Part shown: one piece after another, positions 33,224-45,500 of the stretch
How the letters are laid out: each line of letters opens with the position of its first letter
Numbering within the stretch: position 1 is the stretch's first letter
DNA from: Simmondsia chinensis
Lineage: Eukaryota > Streptophyta > Magnoliopsida > Caryophyllales > Simmondsiaceae
Length of the DNA stretch: 64,000 nt
NCBI GenBank assembly: GCA_018398585.1
Contig: JAGTTD010000002.1
Location: 33,968,186 to 34,032,185, forward strand
Reading direction: 5' to 3'
Position numbers and translations under genes: made by a program
The notes under the pieces: generated by a model
Database searches by the model: none
Seen by the model: the letters and a program-made list of their open reading frames with translations, nothing else
What the model was told of the DNA's origin: nothing

Positions 33224-35569
33224 GAGATTCTTGGAGCTTTTCAATCTAGTGAACAACTGGGAAGTGAAGCGAAGAAGTTGCAAGAGAGCATTGAGATTCT
33301 AACCATTAGAAAGCTGAGGTTTAAGCTCACTTTTCGGAACAAGATTGAAATCAATTCGGAAGTTTTCCTTAATCAAAAGAAGTGTTTCTCAAGTAAAAGA
33401 TTGAGATCATTGGAAAGGCCATTGATGATTTATAAAGGAAGCTTTCCGGACTTCTTACTCCTTGAGAAAAACAAGTTATTCCTCAAAAAGCAACATATGT
33501 TAGAGAATATTGAAGTGGGAAAAATGAGGATGGTGTTTTGGTATGTGGAAAGACTCGGAGCTTCTTCGTGGATCAAGAGAATGCTTAAGAAAACAAGGAG
33601 TAAAGTGATTCCTCGTAGTAGTGATTCACAAGATGAGCATATTAAGGTTTCAGCCAACAAACAAGAGGATAGTACTGTAGAACCGAAATGTACTGCTGAA
33701 AGATCTGATGCTACTGTTGTGGTATCAATGAATGCATCACAAAATACATTAAGTACTTCTCCATGGCACATTGGTATGCAAAATCATAACCTGAGGTGTG
33801 CAAGAAGCTGCCGATTGGATGCACTGTAGTGTTTTTTGGGTGAAGAGAAGGTTTATCAAGTTGCAAACTCTTATGACAAGCTCCCTCCTGATTCGGGAGA
33901 GGTAGATCATGATTGCAAGAGGCTGAAACGTGAGGCTGAGTTGGAGAAAAGGTTTAATTAAGCTGCCAAAATTTATTCCCTAGTTCAGTAGAGGCCAAGT
34001 TTTGTTTCTGGAAAAGTTTTTGAAGTTTTAGAAGTTCACAAGCTTGGTAATGAGCTGAAATTAAGTCTGTTCAGCCAAGATCCAGTAGAATTGAAGGTCA
34101 TTGGGCTATGTTCGAAGTTGGAAGACCCCCTGATGCTTTGGTGGAATCTGGTTTCTGCGTTGGGTTTGGAATGACAGTGCTGGACAACAAATTGGCAAGT
34201 GTATTGAGCTCCAAACTAAGGCTGTGTAATAATCAAGCTATGGGCAAAGAACATGCTATAATGGTGCAACCAAATGTGAGGCCTCCTAAATTTGAAGTGG
34301 AGGTGCGGTACCTGAATTTGGTGAACTATTGTGTTTGTTCTGTAGGGAGGAATCAGATGCACCATCTGTTGTGTCCTCAAAATGCTTGGGTTGAAGAGCT
34401 CAATGAGAAATCAAGAATAGCTTTAGCTAAAATTAGCTTGTACTGCAGCAGTGAAGAACAGGACATAACCATACTTGTTCTGGAGAAGTTCGTAGCTATT
34501 CTGAAATGCCATTGGGCTCCTAATTTGATGTTCATACTTAAGCTCATTGACAAGAAAGCAAATTTTGTACAATTGAGGCAAGTTTGGTGGCTGGAAGAGC
34601 ATGGGATCCAAGAAAGTCTTGTGAACAGGCTGGAAACTATGAGCTGCAGCGTGAGCATGGCCAATTAGAATGCTTTGGGAATTCAAGTAATCACATTGTG
34701 TCTTCAGAATTCAACAATGGCTTATGAAATCTTGGTTTGTGTAGTCTATGCAAGTGTTTGGGATGGAATGGCTGAGACTTTCAGATCATACAAGTTCACA
34801 CTCAAGATTCAAGCAACAGAATTAAGAGAGGCTGCTGAAAATTCTTGGAGAATCTCATTGCCTTCACTGTCAGCAGCATATCAGTAGATGAATGGAACCA
34901 CGGTTTGTGCAATTGTGGTCTTGAGAGGTCTTATGAACCTGTTGACGACAGGAAGTTTCCTTTTGAACATTATACGAGCTAGATTATGTGACAACAGTAG
35001 CTACATTTTGCTTGGGATCTGCACTATTGAACTTCTGAATTCTGCAATTAAGAAGGTGACATGGGAAGACACTGTAGGAAGAGATAAGCCTGGTTTGTAT
35101 TGGTTCGGTAAAACGAAGTTCAAATATTACACATCATGGAGGAGAACTGAGGTCAATGGCTGGTAGCTGCACTCTGCTTGGTCTCCTATATGCTTCTACA
35201 ACAAGCTGGGGTTGTTGGGTTGCTTTAGTAACAACTGGAGGTTTTTGGAAGGGAATTTTGCTGCTTGGTTCAATTGGTTTGAGCTGGGAAGACCTCCCGA
35301 GGAATGTACAGCCTTCATGGGTAGCATTGTGGGCAGCAACAATTTCATACTGAAGTATCCAGCAGTGACCCAAGCTTCTCAGCAAGTTCTAGTGCACTGC
35401 AACTTCAGTTCTGGAAAATTGTACTCAGGATGTGCTCATGGTGTCACTGATTTTCGTAGCTGCAACACACGACAAGCATGTTCTCTCATCCATCTCATTC
35501 TTCCTCCTATGGCAGCTTTGATCTTCAAGTCTCAACTCTGTTTTTTTAGATTCTTGAGAACAAGAATCT
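33224..35569 (+). other. Interior of the LARD-like element, unknown open stretches
   Basis: Open stretches on the + strand include 33278-33829 (Lys/Arg-rich), 34108-34668, 34675-34887 and 34888-35166. The last three share one frame, with stops between them. Phrases EVGRPPDA (near 34115) and ELGRPPEE (near 35280) recur. I recognise no domain. They may be decayed parts of one long protein or chance frames. Confidence 0.35.
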
Positions 35570-35585
35570 CTTAAGGGGAGAGTAT

Positions 35586-35978
35586 TGTTATGATTCTCAT
35601 AGTAGGGGCATATGAATTAGAGATTGAATGTAATAAGTGATGTATGTTAGTTGATTGATGTCATGACGGTCTAACTAGTTAAGGTCAGTTATGTTGTTAG
35701 TCAAGGCTAGTTAATTGTTGCAGCTAGCTTAGGCATTAGTAGGATTAGATTGTCTTGATTCAAGGCATTAGCTCATAGCTAGTAAATAGTATATAAATGT
35801 AATCTCAAGATTATAATCTCATAACTTTGATAATGAAATATCTCTTTTGAGATCAATTCTCCCCACTCTCATCTAACCTTCTCTATTTTCTCAGTTTAAT
35901 TTAATTCTCTTATCATCTAAACTCTCTTAATCCTATCCTTCCCTAGGTTATAATTTGAGATTAACCTTGATCATAAAA
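35586..35978 (+). repeat. 3' LTR of the LARD-like element
   Basis: This 393-bp copy follows the polypurine tract aaggggagag. It ends cataaaa where the 5' LTR has cataaca. Confidence 0.9.
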
Positions 35979-36434
35979 GAAAACTAAATGAATATCATTA
36001 TAATACAACAACATGTTTTAACAAGAAAAAAAATTATTGCAAAAACAAGAAAGTTTAAATTACTGTAGTTACTAACTCCTGTGAAGGAATGCAATAGTGG
36101 TCAAATAACTCCGACAATGGTCACTTGAAAGATCTCCAACGTATGAAGGAGAAGAAAGGCGGCGGCGGACAGTGTGACCGGCAGCGAGTTAACAAGAAAG
36201 AGGGAGAGAGATGCTGAGCGGCGGGAAAGGGAGGGGACGTGTGAGTAGATGAGTGAATGGGGTGTGGGGCCGTGTGCCAAGGATTCGTTTTATTTAAGAA
36301 TAAACCACGTCCTTGGGATGCCGTTTACCTTATTTAACCGCATACCGCGTAGACGTGGTTTTGCAGAAATTAAAACGCATCCTGATGACTTGATTTTATC
36401 TGAAAAAGTTCTACAGAAATGCGGTTTAAGGTCT

Positions 36435-36525
36435 GGGAACTTCCCGTACCTACGTGGACCGTAGAAATGTAAATATTTTTTCCAGCATTAATTTTTTTAT
36501 TTTGAACGTTATTTCTGGAACTGGC
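36435..36525. repeat. Right TIR of the Mutator-like element
   Basis: Inverted copy of 25371-25460, ending atttctggaactggc. Confidence 0.8.
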
Positions 36526-37293
36526 TCCCACCTTACTCCTAAAACTTGTTATGATCCATCATCGTTGTTCGATACCCCATGATCCACTCCAACACCACGG
36601 CCAACCACCATACCACCAACTATTATTGGTTAATTTTTTTTATTATTAAGTCAATTATACAGTATAATAAAGTAGTTATTTTTAAATATATATCCAAATA
36701 CTTTATTTGGTAAAAGAAATATCTTTTGCAATATATAATCAAACACTTCAATGCAAAAAGTTACAAATCTTAAATATATATATCTTATTGAAACAGATAA
36801 ACCGAAGAAAAATAATTTGAAAAGAGTTAAACGAAACACACCCTGATAAATATCAAACATATTATAGTTTTTATATATGTATAACAAACATTATGTCGTT
36901 CTTGAAAATTATTTCAAAGATCAATGTCCATTTGAAATATTTTTACCCCACAACACTATGGAAAAACATGTTGCCAAAGTGTTTAAAAAAAAAAAAAACA
37001 TGCTGCCAAAATAAATTATTTAGCAGTGATCAGAAAATACAAAGACCAAGACTCAATTCCATAAATAAAATTTAATTCATATAATTCCATATTCTATCAA
37101 TATATCATAGTAAATGTTAGACAAGATAAACAAAAGATTCAGTTCAAAAAAAAGATAAACAAAAGAGGTGCTCTATTTTGTAAAAATGTAGAACAAGAAC
37201 CAAAAGAACAAGAACACAAGAGAGAACTTGGAAATTGAATGACTATTGGCATTGATACCATAACCTATCTATGCTACTTACAGGTACATGAAG
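36526..37293. other. Gene-free AT-rich stretch
   Basis: CCA-rich words lie at the left, then AT-rich sequence up to the target duplication of the SIRE-like element. No gene is recognised. Confidence 0.4.
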
Positions 37294-37298
37294 AGTCT

Positions 37299-38660
37299 TG
37301 TTGGCCCTAAAAGATATTTATATTATAATTTTCATGATAATAATTATTTAATGAGTTATTATATTTAAATTATTCTAATTTTGTTTGTAAATGACTCATA
37401 AGAAAGCTAGACAAAATCAAGGCTAATCATGTTGATACCAAGCTGACTAAGACGATGAATCAAGAGAAAAATAGATCGAAGAGAAGATTCATCTAAAATG
37501 AAGAGAACCAAATCTAAGTCCAAGCGCTTCAAGTAATTTATTTTTAGGACTTAGAATCGAGATATATCATTCGAGTCAAATTTTAATATTGATACGTGAT
37601 GCTCTAACAAAAATATTTTTAAAATTTTATTTGAAAAATATTCAAGTCAAATTCAAGCTAATCTAGTTTGTAAATAAAAATATTTTTCAAATTGGTATTA
37701 TGAAAAGCATACTTAAAAATAACAAGATCAGATCTTAATAGGGTAATATTTTAGCTTGATTGAATCAATCAATCTTTCAAATGAATGAGCAAAATCATGG
37801 AAACTAATTCAAAAATTAAGTTAATATGGTAACCAATCAATCAATCAATTTTGCTGAGCTAATATAGTAAATGAATCAATCAATCAAGCTAAATGGTAAA
37901 AAATGTTCAAATCCACCTGGGCATGCTGAGTGTCGACACACAAAAGGAAAGAGTCGACACACAGACAAACAATAGCCCGCCCGGAAAAGGCTCCAAACGG
38001 TTACTTTTGACTTGATTTGAATGCTTTGGTTTAATTCATCCAATACTCTCTAAGCATTCTTTGATAAAAGGCTCTTAATCTTTTGTGCTATAACGTTTCA
38101 AATTTCTAGTTTTCATTTAAAGTTTTTTTTGAACATCACTAGTTCTCTTTATTGTTGATCATTGTGCTTCATTGGCATATCCTTAGCTTTAAATAAGCTT
38201 GATCTATTGTGAATTCACTCTTGAAAGAGTGAAGAGTTTCAATGCTTTAATTCCTTCATTGAATTATTTTAATTTCTTATTATAAAGATTGGATCCTTAG
38301 TCTGCTTTTACAAAAGGATTAGGTATAAAGGTTAGGTCTTGAGCCAACGTACAAAAAGACCGGTTGTAAAGGTTGGATCATGAGCCTAGTTTTAAAAAAG
38401 GATCATCAAGCTTAGTTAAGGGCTCAAGAGACGAAAACTAATCATTTGAGGAGAGGACTAGCTTCCAGATTGGAAGTGAACCACTATAAAAATCATTGTA
38501 CATCTTTTTATTCTTGCATTTACTTTTTATATTTTGCATTTTTTTTTTGTTTATCTTTTAAATCATTTTTTGGTTCTTAAAGTTTAAATTTTATTTTATC
38601 ACGAAAGCATCTAATTCACCCCCTCCCCCACCCCCCCTTAGGTTGTTGCTTGGGCCTTCA
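37299..38660 (+). repeat. 5' LTR of the SIRE-like element, promoter segment deleted
   Basis: It aligns with 51379-52853 but lacks a 68-bp block corresponding to 52161-52228 of the 3' LTR. That block contains the only good TATA box (ctataaata). Short gtcgacacac repeats lie near 37935-37970. Confidence 0.9.
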
Positions 38661-38717
38661 ATTGGTATCAGAGCTAGTACTCTTTTTTTTGGTCTAACAA
38701 CGTTAGAGTGATCCAAA

Positions 38718-39923
38718 TGGTAACATTCGCTCCTTTTTTGGCAGAGAATCAATCAACCAACAAGCCTCCTCTTTTTGATGGAAAAATTTTCCCTATTGGA
38801 AACTTAGGATGAGAGTTTTTATTACGTCTATTGATTTTGACTTATGGCTGATAACTAAAAATAGTGATTTTGTTTTTTCAATGAATGAAAGTAATGCAAT
38901 TGTTGACAAATTTGAAAATGAGCTTGTCCAATATGATAAGACAAAGCTTAAAAAAAATGCGGAAGCTCATTTTCAATTATTATGTGCTATTACTCCCAAT
39001 GTGCTTCATCGTGTTCAAAGTTACAAAACTGCAAATGAGATTTGGGACAAACTTGAAGCCATATTTGAAAGAAAGTCAAATGAAGAATCTCTTGGTACAA
39101 GTGAAGAGGAGCAAGTGAATTTGTGCCATTGATGATAAGAGCATTGAAGAAGATGAGGCAACCAATTTATCATATGATGAACTTGTTGTTGGCTTTCATA
39201 AATTGTATGAGAAATATAAATAAATAAAAAACCGACACAACACTTTTATAATAGACCTAGGAAAAACAGGGTCTAGAAAAAGAGTCAAAACAAGTTTTAT
39301 TACTTGAACTTGAAAAAGAATCTTTAAAAGAAAAAGAATGAATCTTTGAATCATGAAATTATAAAACTAACCAACGAAAAACAATCCTTAGATGAAAAGC
39401 TTCACTCACATGAAAATGAATCTTTGAAAACAAAAATAGAGTTATTAAATGATCAAGTTGAAACATTGATTAATGAAAATCAATTCTTCGAAGAAAAGCT
39501 CTTTTCAAGCGAAAGTAAAAATAGAGAATCTAAAGAAGATGAATTATTGGTTAAAGAGAATGACTCTTTGAACGAACAAGTAGAAGAACTCTTAAAAATT
39601 TCAAATAAGTTTCTCAAGGGGAAGGGACTTGAAAAAAAATACTATTTTCTCAAAGACCCACTTACAATAAAGAGAGAATTAGTTATAATGGAAATGCTCA
39701 AAAGAAAACATTGAATATATTTTTTGTCAAAGCCTCCTTACCACCGATAAACTCTATAAGATGTCATTATTGTGGTGATCATGGGCATATTATGCATCAA
39801 TGTCCATTTAAAAAGAATTTGAGAAAAATCAAGATGGTTTGGTTTCCAAAGGGATCTCGACCTCCAAATGTCAAGACTAACAATGAAGGACCCAAGACAA
39901 TTTGGGTACCAAAAGTTTGTTAA
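38718..39923 (+). pseudogene. SIRE-like gag remnant
   Basis: It starts at the ATG at 38718 (MVTFAPFLAENQ...PPLFDGK). After a frameshift near 38800 it gives LRMRVFITSIDFDLWLI and the UBN2-type HFQLLCAITPNVLHRVQSYK ... EIWDKLEAIFERKS. A later frame (39346-39714) is a long Glu/Lys/Leu/Asn-rich coiled coil. The last stretch (39711-39923) has an intact CCHC knuckle (CHYCGDHGHIMHQC) and ends IWVPKVC. Stops and frameshifts disable it. Confidence 0.85.
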
Positions 39924-39929
39924 ATTGTG

Positions 39930-42525
39930 AAGGTGTTATTACTATATGTAACTGAGCCCATTGGCCTGCTTGGTATATGATGTAAAGCCCATTATAAGTT
40001 TTATAAATATACGAGAGGGCCACCGCATTATGTGTGCCTCTCATTCTTTCATGATATCAGAGCTAACCCTAGCTTTCTCATAAATTAGGCAAACCCTAGC
40101 CTCCCTCTCTTCCCTCCTCAAAACATTCAAAACCCTAATATCGGCTAACCCTAGCACACCGCCGCCATTTGCACCCCAACCTAGCTAACCCTAGCCTCCG
40201 CGAAACAGCCTTCTTTTCTTTTCTTTTCTTGAAAGTAGCAATTTCTTTTAGCCTTTGTTGGAGTGAGATCTCGAAGTGATCGTCTAAAGATTGAATTTTT
40301 GAATATCGTTTTAAGAGATTTTGATTGAAGACAGTGAAGAGGATTTGAATTTGAAAGTTAAAACCCTAGTTGGAGTGGAGGAATCGAAGATTTCAACGCA
40401 GGAGAAAAAGATTTTGGCTGGTGGAGAATTAATTGATTCTGTTTTTTCCCGTGACTGCTTGTTTAGTTTCTTGGAGGTGGTTGCTGTTGATTATGCTCAA
40501 CCCAATGATTGGTTCTGCTTTCCAACCTGGCCTACCTTTCTTTGGTATTCCTACTTTCTTTGGTACTCCTATTTATGGTAGAATATGTTATATCCACCAC
40601 TTTTTCATCCTGCAATTAATACTTATGCCACTGGTTCTAATTTTGATTCAGGGTTTGCGTCTCCTCAAACCAATTTTCAATCTCTTACTGCTCATTCTAC
40701 TCCTTTGACTGATTTGCCCTGGATAATGGATAGTGGTGCATCGTCTCATATGACTAATAACCCCAGCTTGCTAACGTCTCTTCGTCCTTATCATGGCTAT
40801 GATAAAATATTAGTTGGTAATGGCGCTTGTTTATCGATTGCTGGGATGGGATCTGGTTCTCTTCTTACACCTGTTGGTCCCTTCAATTTGCATAATGTCC
40901 TTTACGTTCCTGGTCTTTCCACTAATTTAATCTCTGTTTGTCAATTCTGCAAAGATAATTGTTGCCTTTTAGAATTCGACTCGGGTGGTTTCTCCATTAA
41001 AAATGCCAAAACAATGTCCCTCATTATTCGATGTGCTAGCTCGGGGCCTCTTTTCACTGTTCCCAAACCAAACACAGTCAATCGACTTGGTCAACCCGGG
41101 CAGCCCGTGGCATCCTCCCCACATGTTTCCCTAGTTGCTTCCAAAAACACACAATCTCTCTGGCATCGTCGACTTGGCCATCCCGGGGAGCCAGTCTTGT
41201 CCACTTAGTCAAACAAAAATTTATTTCTTGTTCGAGTTCTTCTGAGTCCAGTTTGTGTCATACTTGCCAACTCGGTAAGCATAGTTGTTTACCTTTTCAA
41301 AAGTCTGTCACTAGTACTATGCGTCGTTTCGATATTGTTCATTTTGATGTATGGACATCACTTGTTGTCAGTTTCAGTGGTTTTAAGTAGTATTTACTAT
41401 TATTGGATGATTATTCTCATTTTGTGCGGATTTATCCTATGCGTGCCAAATATGAGGTTTTTAACCTGTTTGTTTAGTTTCGTAATCTTGTGTTGAATCA
41501 ATTTGGTGTGGAAATCAAACATTTTCAATGTGATAATGGCACAGAATATATCAGCCGTGACTTTAATAGTCTTTTTCTGCAAAAGGGCATTCTCGGTAGG
41601 GTTTCCTGCCCTCACACCTCCCAACAGAATGGGAAAGCTGAACGCATGCATCATACTATTGGTAACATGATGCGTTTCCTCTTGTTTCAAGCATGCATGC
41701 CTTTGGAATTTTGGGTTGAAGCAGTTTCTGTTGCAGCTCATATTATCAACCTTCTACCGTCCACTTCTATTAAGAAAAAGATCCCCTTTCAACGTTTGTA
41801 TAAGAAGCAAGTTAATTACGATCATCTTCGGGTTTTTGGTAGTGCCTGCTATCCGAATCTGAGTGCCACCACGTCTCATAAGCTTGCTCCACGCTCTACC
41901 TTATATGTTTTCTTGGGCTACCCACATAATCACAAAAGTTATAAATGTTTGGATCTTTCTACTAATAAAGTCATTATTTCGAGGCATGTTGTTTTTGATG
42001 AAGTACATTTTCCATTTGCACGATTGGGAACTTTCTCTCAAGATACAATGACCCGACTTCATTAAGTCTTTTCTCCTCCGCTCACGTCTTCACCGTTTGT
42101 GGGCCTCCAACCACCGCTACCGCCGCCTCCTGCAGCGCCACCCACTGCAGCTGCCGCACCGCCCCCCGCGGTTCCTGTACCACCGGCTGCGACTGCAGCC
42201 CCTCTAATTGTGCCACCAAACGTTGTTGCACATCCGCCCGCACCGGGTTCGGCTCCCCCTACTTCCTCTATTCATCCCATGGTGACTCGTGCTCCTGCTG
42301 GTATAGTAAAACATCTTCTCAAACCTTCTATGATTGCTTATAGTACTTTGCCCGAGGTACCTTTTTCTTATAAACAGGCACTTACTGATGAGAACTGGAA
42401 GCATGCTATGCTCAACGAATTTAATGCTCTTATTCGTAATAAGACATGGGATCTTGTTCCTCCGCCCCCTCATGGTAACATTGTTGGCTCCAAGTGGGTT
42501 TTTCAGTGTGCTTCTCATTCTTTCA
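39930..42525 (+). mobile_element. Small Copia element, internally deleted, inside the SIRE-like element
   Basis: The 5' LTR (about 39934-40051, roughly 118 bp) ends tcattctttca and is followed by the primer site tgatatcagagc (40052-40063). At the far end only the last ~20 bp of the 3' LTR remain (gtgtgcttctcattctttca, ending 42525). They are joined directly to the start of RT. Gag is also nearly absent. The 5' flank ttgtg (39925-39929) and the 3' flank gtgtg are a possible one-mismatch duplication; the exact start is uncertain. The insertion separates SIRE gag from SIRE protease. Confidence 0.8.
40585..42500 (+). pseudogene. Small Copia protease-integrase remnant with RT start
   Basis: It holds protease with DSGA (WIMDSGASSHMTN, near 40725), the family block LHNVLYVPGLSTNLISV, the GAG-pre-integrase motif LWHRRLGHPGEP (near 41160), integrase with HFDVW, QCDNGTEY and QQNGKAERMHHT, and a Pro/Ala-rich linker. 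RT begins WKHAMLNEFNALIRNKTWDL and GSKWVFQ, where it is cut off by the deletion. The integrase residues D, D and E look intact in the separate frames, but a stop near 41206 and a frame change divide the region. Confidence 0.87.
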
Positions 42526-42530
42526 GTGTG

Positions 42531-45500
42531 CTTGAAGATTGAGAATAATTATCAAAAGTGATGCTTGGATAGTGGTTTCACAAGTCATATAACCTAAGAT
42601 AAATCTGAGTCTACTTTTATCAAACCAAGGAAAGTATCTATCATTTTTTTGACAACAAGAAAAGAACAATTTTTTGTATCGGTAATGTTGCTCCTAACTC
42701 TTCTCCTTGCATATATGATAGTTTACTTGTTGAGGGTCTTATGCATAATTTTCTTAACATTAGTCTACTATGTGATAGAGTTTATTGTGTGCACTCTTGA
42801 GTACATCTAAATATGTAGTGACTCATGCTTAAATGAATGAATTATTACTTGATCAATTAGGATGTAAAAATTTCTATATGATTGATCTTGATTGTGCAGA
42901 TGCATTAAAGTGCTTCAGTGTCCTGGATGAAAATGATCCTTGGACTTGACATAGAAGATTTGGACATGCTAGTATGAACTTGATTTAAAACTTTCAAAAA
43001 ATGATATTGTTAGAGGATTACCAAAACTAAAATTTGGAAAAAAATAATATTTGTGATATATGTCAATATTGCAAACAAATTAGATCTTCATTCAAACCCA
43101 ATAATGTAGTTTCAACATCAAGGCATCTTGAGCGCTTACATATAGACTTGTTTGGTCCTTTAAGCCTTGATGGAAGCGATATGGACTAATAATTATTGAT
43201 GATTACTCTCATTTTACTTGATGGCTATTCCTTTCTCATAAGAGTGAAGCATTTGATAAATTTAAAAAGTTTTGCAAACAAGTGCAAAATGAAGAATATT
43301 TGAAAATCATTTGAATTAGAAATGATGGTCAAAGAAAATTTGAAAAATATTGTGTTTAAATTGGAATCTACCACAATTTTTCAACTCCTAAAATTTCTCA
43401 ACCAAACGGAGTGGCTGAAAAAAAAAATTTATATATATATACATAGAGAGAGAACTCTTGAGCAAATGGCAAAAACCATGCTTTGTGAAAACAATTTGCA
43501 AATTCATTTTGGGCTGAAGCCGTTAGCATCAGTTGCTATGTCTTAAATTGAGCTTTAATAAGGCCTATTTTGAAGAAAACACCCTATGAACTTTTACAAA
43601 AGAAGAAAACCAAATATTGCATATTTTAAGCCATTTGGGTGCAAATGCTTCATCCACAACTATGGTGAAATGAATCTTAGTAAATTTGATCCAAAAATGG
43701 ATGAAGGCATATTCATTGACTGTTTTCTTATTTGCAAAACATACAGAGTCTATAATAAAGGATCAACGGTAGTAGAAGAATCTATACATGTCGTATTTGT
43801 TGAAACTAATAACTTGTTCTCTAGAATTTCTTGTGATGATGATGATATGGTGATCAAACCAATAAACATCACACCCCCAACTGAGGAGCAAGAAAAAGAT
43901 AAACCCAAAGCTCCAAAGGATGAACCAAAAGGAAATGACCAAAATGTAGAATCCAAAGAGAAAGACTTGCCTCGAGATTGGAATTCTTGAAGGATCACCC
44001 AACAAGTCAAATAATTGGTGATGCCTCCCAAGGTGTAAGAACAAGGCATGCATTGACCAAATATTGCCATCTTGTGGCATTCATCTCTCTTGAAGAACTC
44101 CAGAACACAGAAGAAGATGACACAAATTGGATCATGGCAATGGAAGAAAAGTTAAATCAATTCAAGAGAAATGATGTGTGGGAACTTATGGATAGACGTG
44201 AAGATCATCAAGTCATCGGTACCAAGTGGGTCTACCACAGCAAGAAAGATGAGGAAGATAACATGGTAAGAAACAAGACTAGGTTAGCAACTACAGGTTA
44301 TAACTAAGAGGAAGGTATAGGCTATGAGGAAACCTTTGCTTCCATTGCTAGATAGAAAGATGTTACTCTTATGTGCCTTTATTTCATTCAAAAATTTGGA
44401 ACTTTTTCAAATGGATGTGAAAAGTGAATGTTTGAATGGTTTTATTAAAAAGAAAGTTTATGTGAACAACCATCCGGTTTTAAGGATGACAAATTTCTCA
44501 ATCATGCTGCTAAATTCAAAAAGGCTCATGGATTGGAAGAATCTCCCAGAGCTTGATGTGAAAGACTAAGTTTTTTTTCTAGTGCGAAATGAATTTTCAA
44601 GAGGGAAAGTTGAAACCACACTTTTCATCAAACACTCTATATATTAATGATATAGTGTTTGGAGCTATTAACCCCTCTATTTGTGAAGAATTTACAAATC
44701 TTATGAGTAGGGAATTTGAAATGAGCGAGATGGGAGAAATCAACTACTTCCTTGGATTGCAAATGAAGCAAAGCAAGGAAGGAATTTTCATCAAACAAGC
44801 CAAGTACATCAAGAAGAGACTTAAGAAGTTTGGCATGGAAAATTTCAAAAGCAATTGAACTCCAATGAGCTCAACACTCAAGTTTTACATGGATGAAAAA
44901 GGTAAAAAGGTGGATCAAAAAGCTAAATAGAGGTATGATTCAATCCCTTCTCTACCTTACCACGACTAGACTTGATATCCTATTTAATGTGTGTGTATAG
45001 GATTGATTTCATGCATGTCCAAAAGAATCGCAATATTATGTCATAAAAAGAATTTTTTTCAATGCCTACTTGGTACTTGGACTTTGTCTATCCCAAGTGT
45101 GACTTCATAGATCTAGTTTAATAAAGTGATGTGGATTTTACTTATTTCAAAGTGGATTAGAAATCGAATTGTAGAACTTATCAATTTGTTGGTCATGCAT
45201 TAGTGTCATGGTTTAAAGAAAAAAAAAAGGCGAGCATTGCCTCATCCTCCATAATAAAGGTCAATTATATTACTTGTGCAAGTCATTGTGCAAAAATATC
45301 TTGGTTAATGCATGAATTTTATGATTAAGGCATTCATATTGATCATGCTCTTATTATGTACGATAATGCTAGTACAATATGCTTAACCAAACCTCTGGCT
45401 CAATATTTTAGAACCAATCATATAGAGGTAGGCATCATATAATTTGTGATCATGTGCTTAAAGGAGATGTCGTAAAATTTGTGCCCACAAATGATCATCA

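Larger units (their letters stand above)
31028..35978 (+). mobile_element. LTR element without gag/pol, carrying an RRM-like ORF
   Basis: LTRs of 393 bp (31028-31420 and 35586-35978) start tgttatgattct and end gatcataaca (cataaaa in the 3' copy). The primer site tggtatcaaagc follows at 31423. The tract cttaaggggagagtat precedes the 3' LTR. Flanks gaaac (31023-31027) and gaaaa (35979-35983) are a near-exact 5-bp duplication. The 4.1-kb interior shows no gag, protease, integrase or RT motif. It has open stretches of unknown function and one RRM. It fits a nonautonomous large retrotransposon derivative (LARD-like). Confidence 0.88.
25371..36525 (-). mobile_element. Mutator-like element carrying MURA and a plant mobile domain gene
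   Basis: Terminal inverted repeats of about 90 bp lie at 25371-25460 (gctagttccggaaataatg...) and 36435-36525 (reverse complement gccagttccagaaataacg...). They share tatttacatttct and ggtccacgtagg. On the - strand are a MURA-type transposase remnant (28351-30895) and downstream a PMD gene (25995-28223). An LTR element inserted at 31028-35978 separates MURA from the upstream TIR. Flanking 9-mers (ataatttta and tcccacctt) do not match, so no target duplication is evident. The element was about 6.2 kb before the insertion. Confidence 0.85.

Noticed and set aside
31028..35978. Autonomous Copia or Gypsy element
   Set aside because: No protease, integrase, RT or RNase H motif was found in any + strand frame of the interior.
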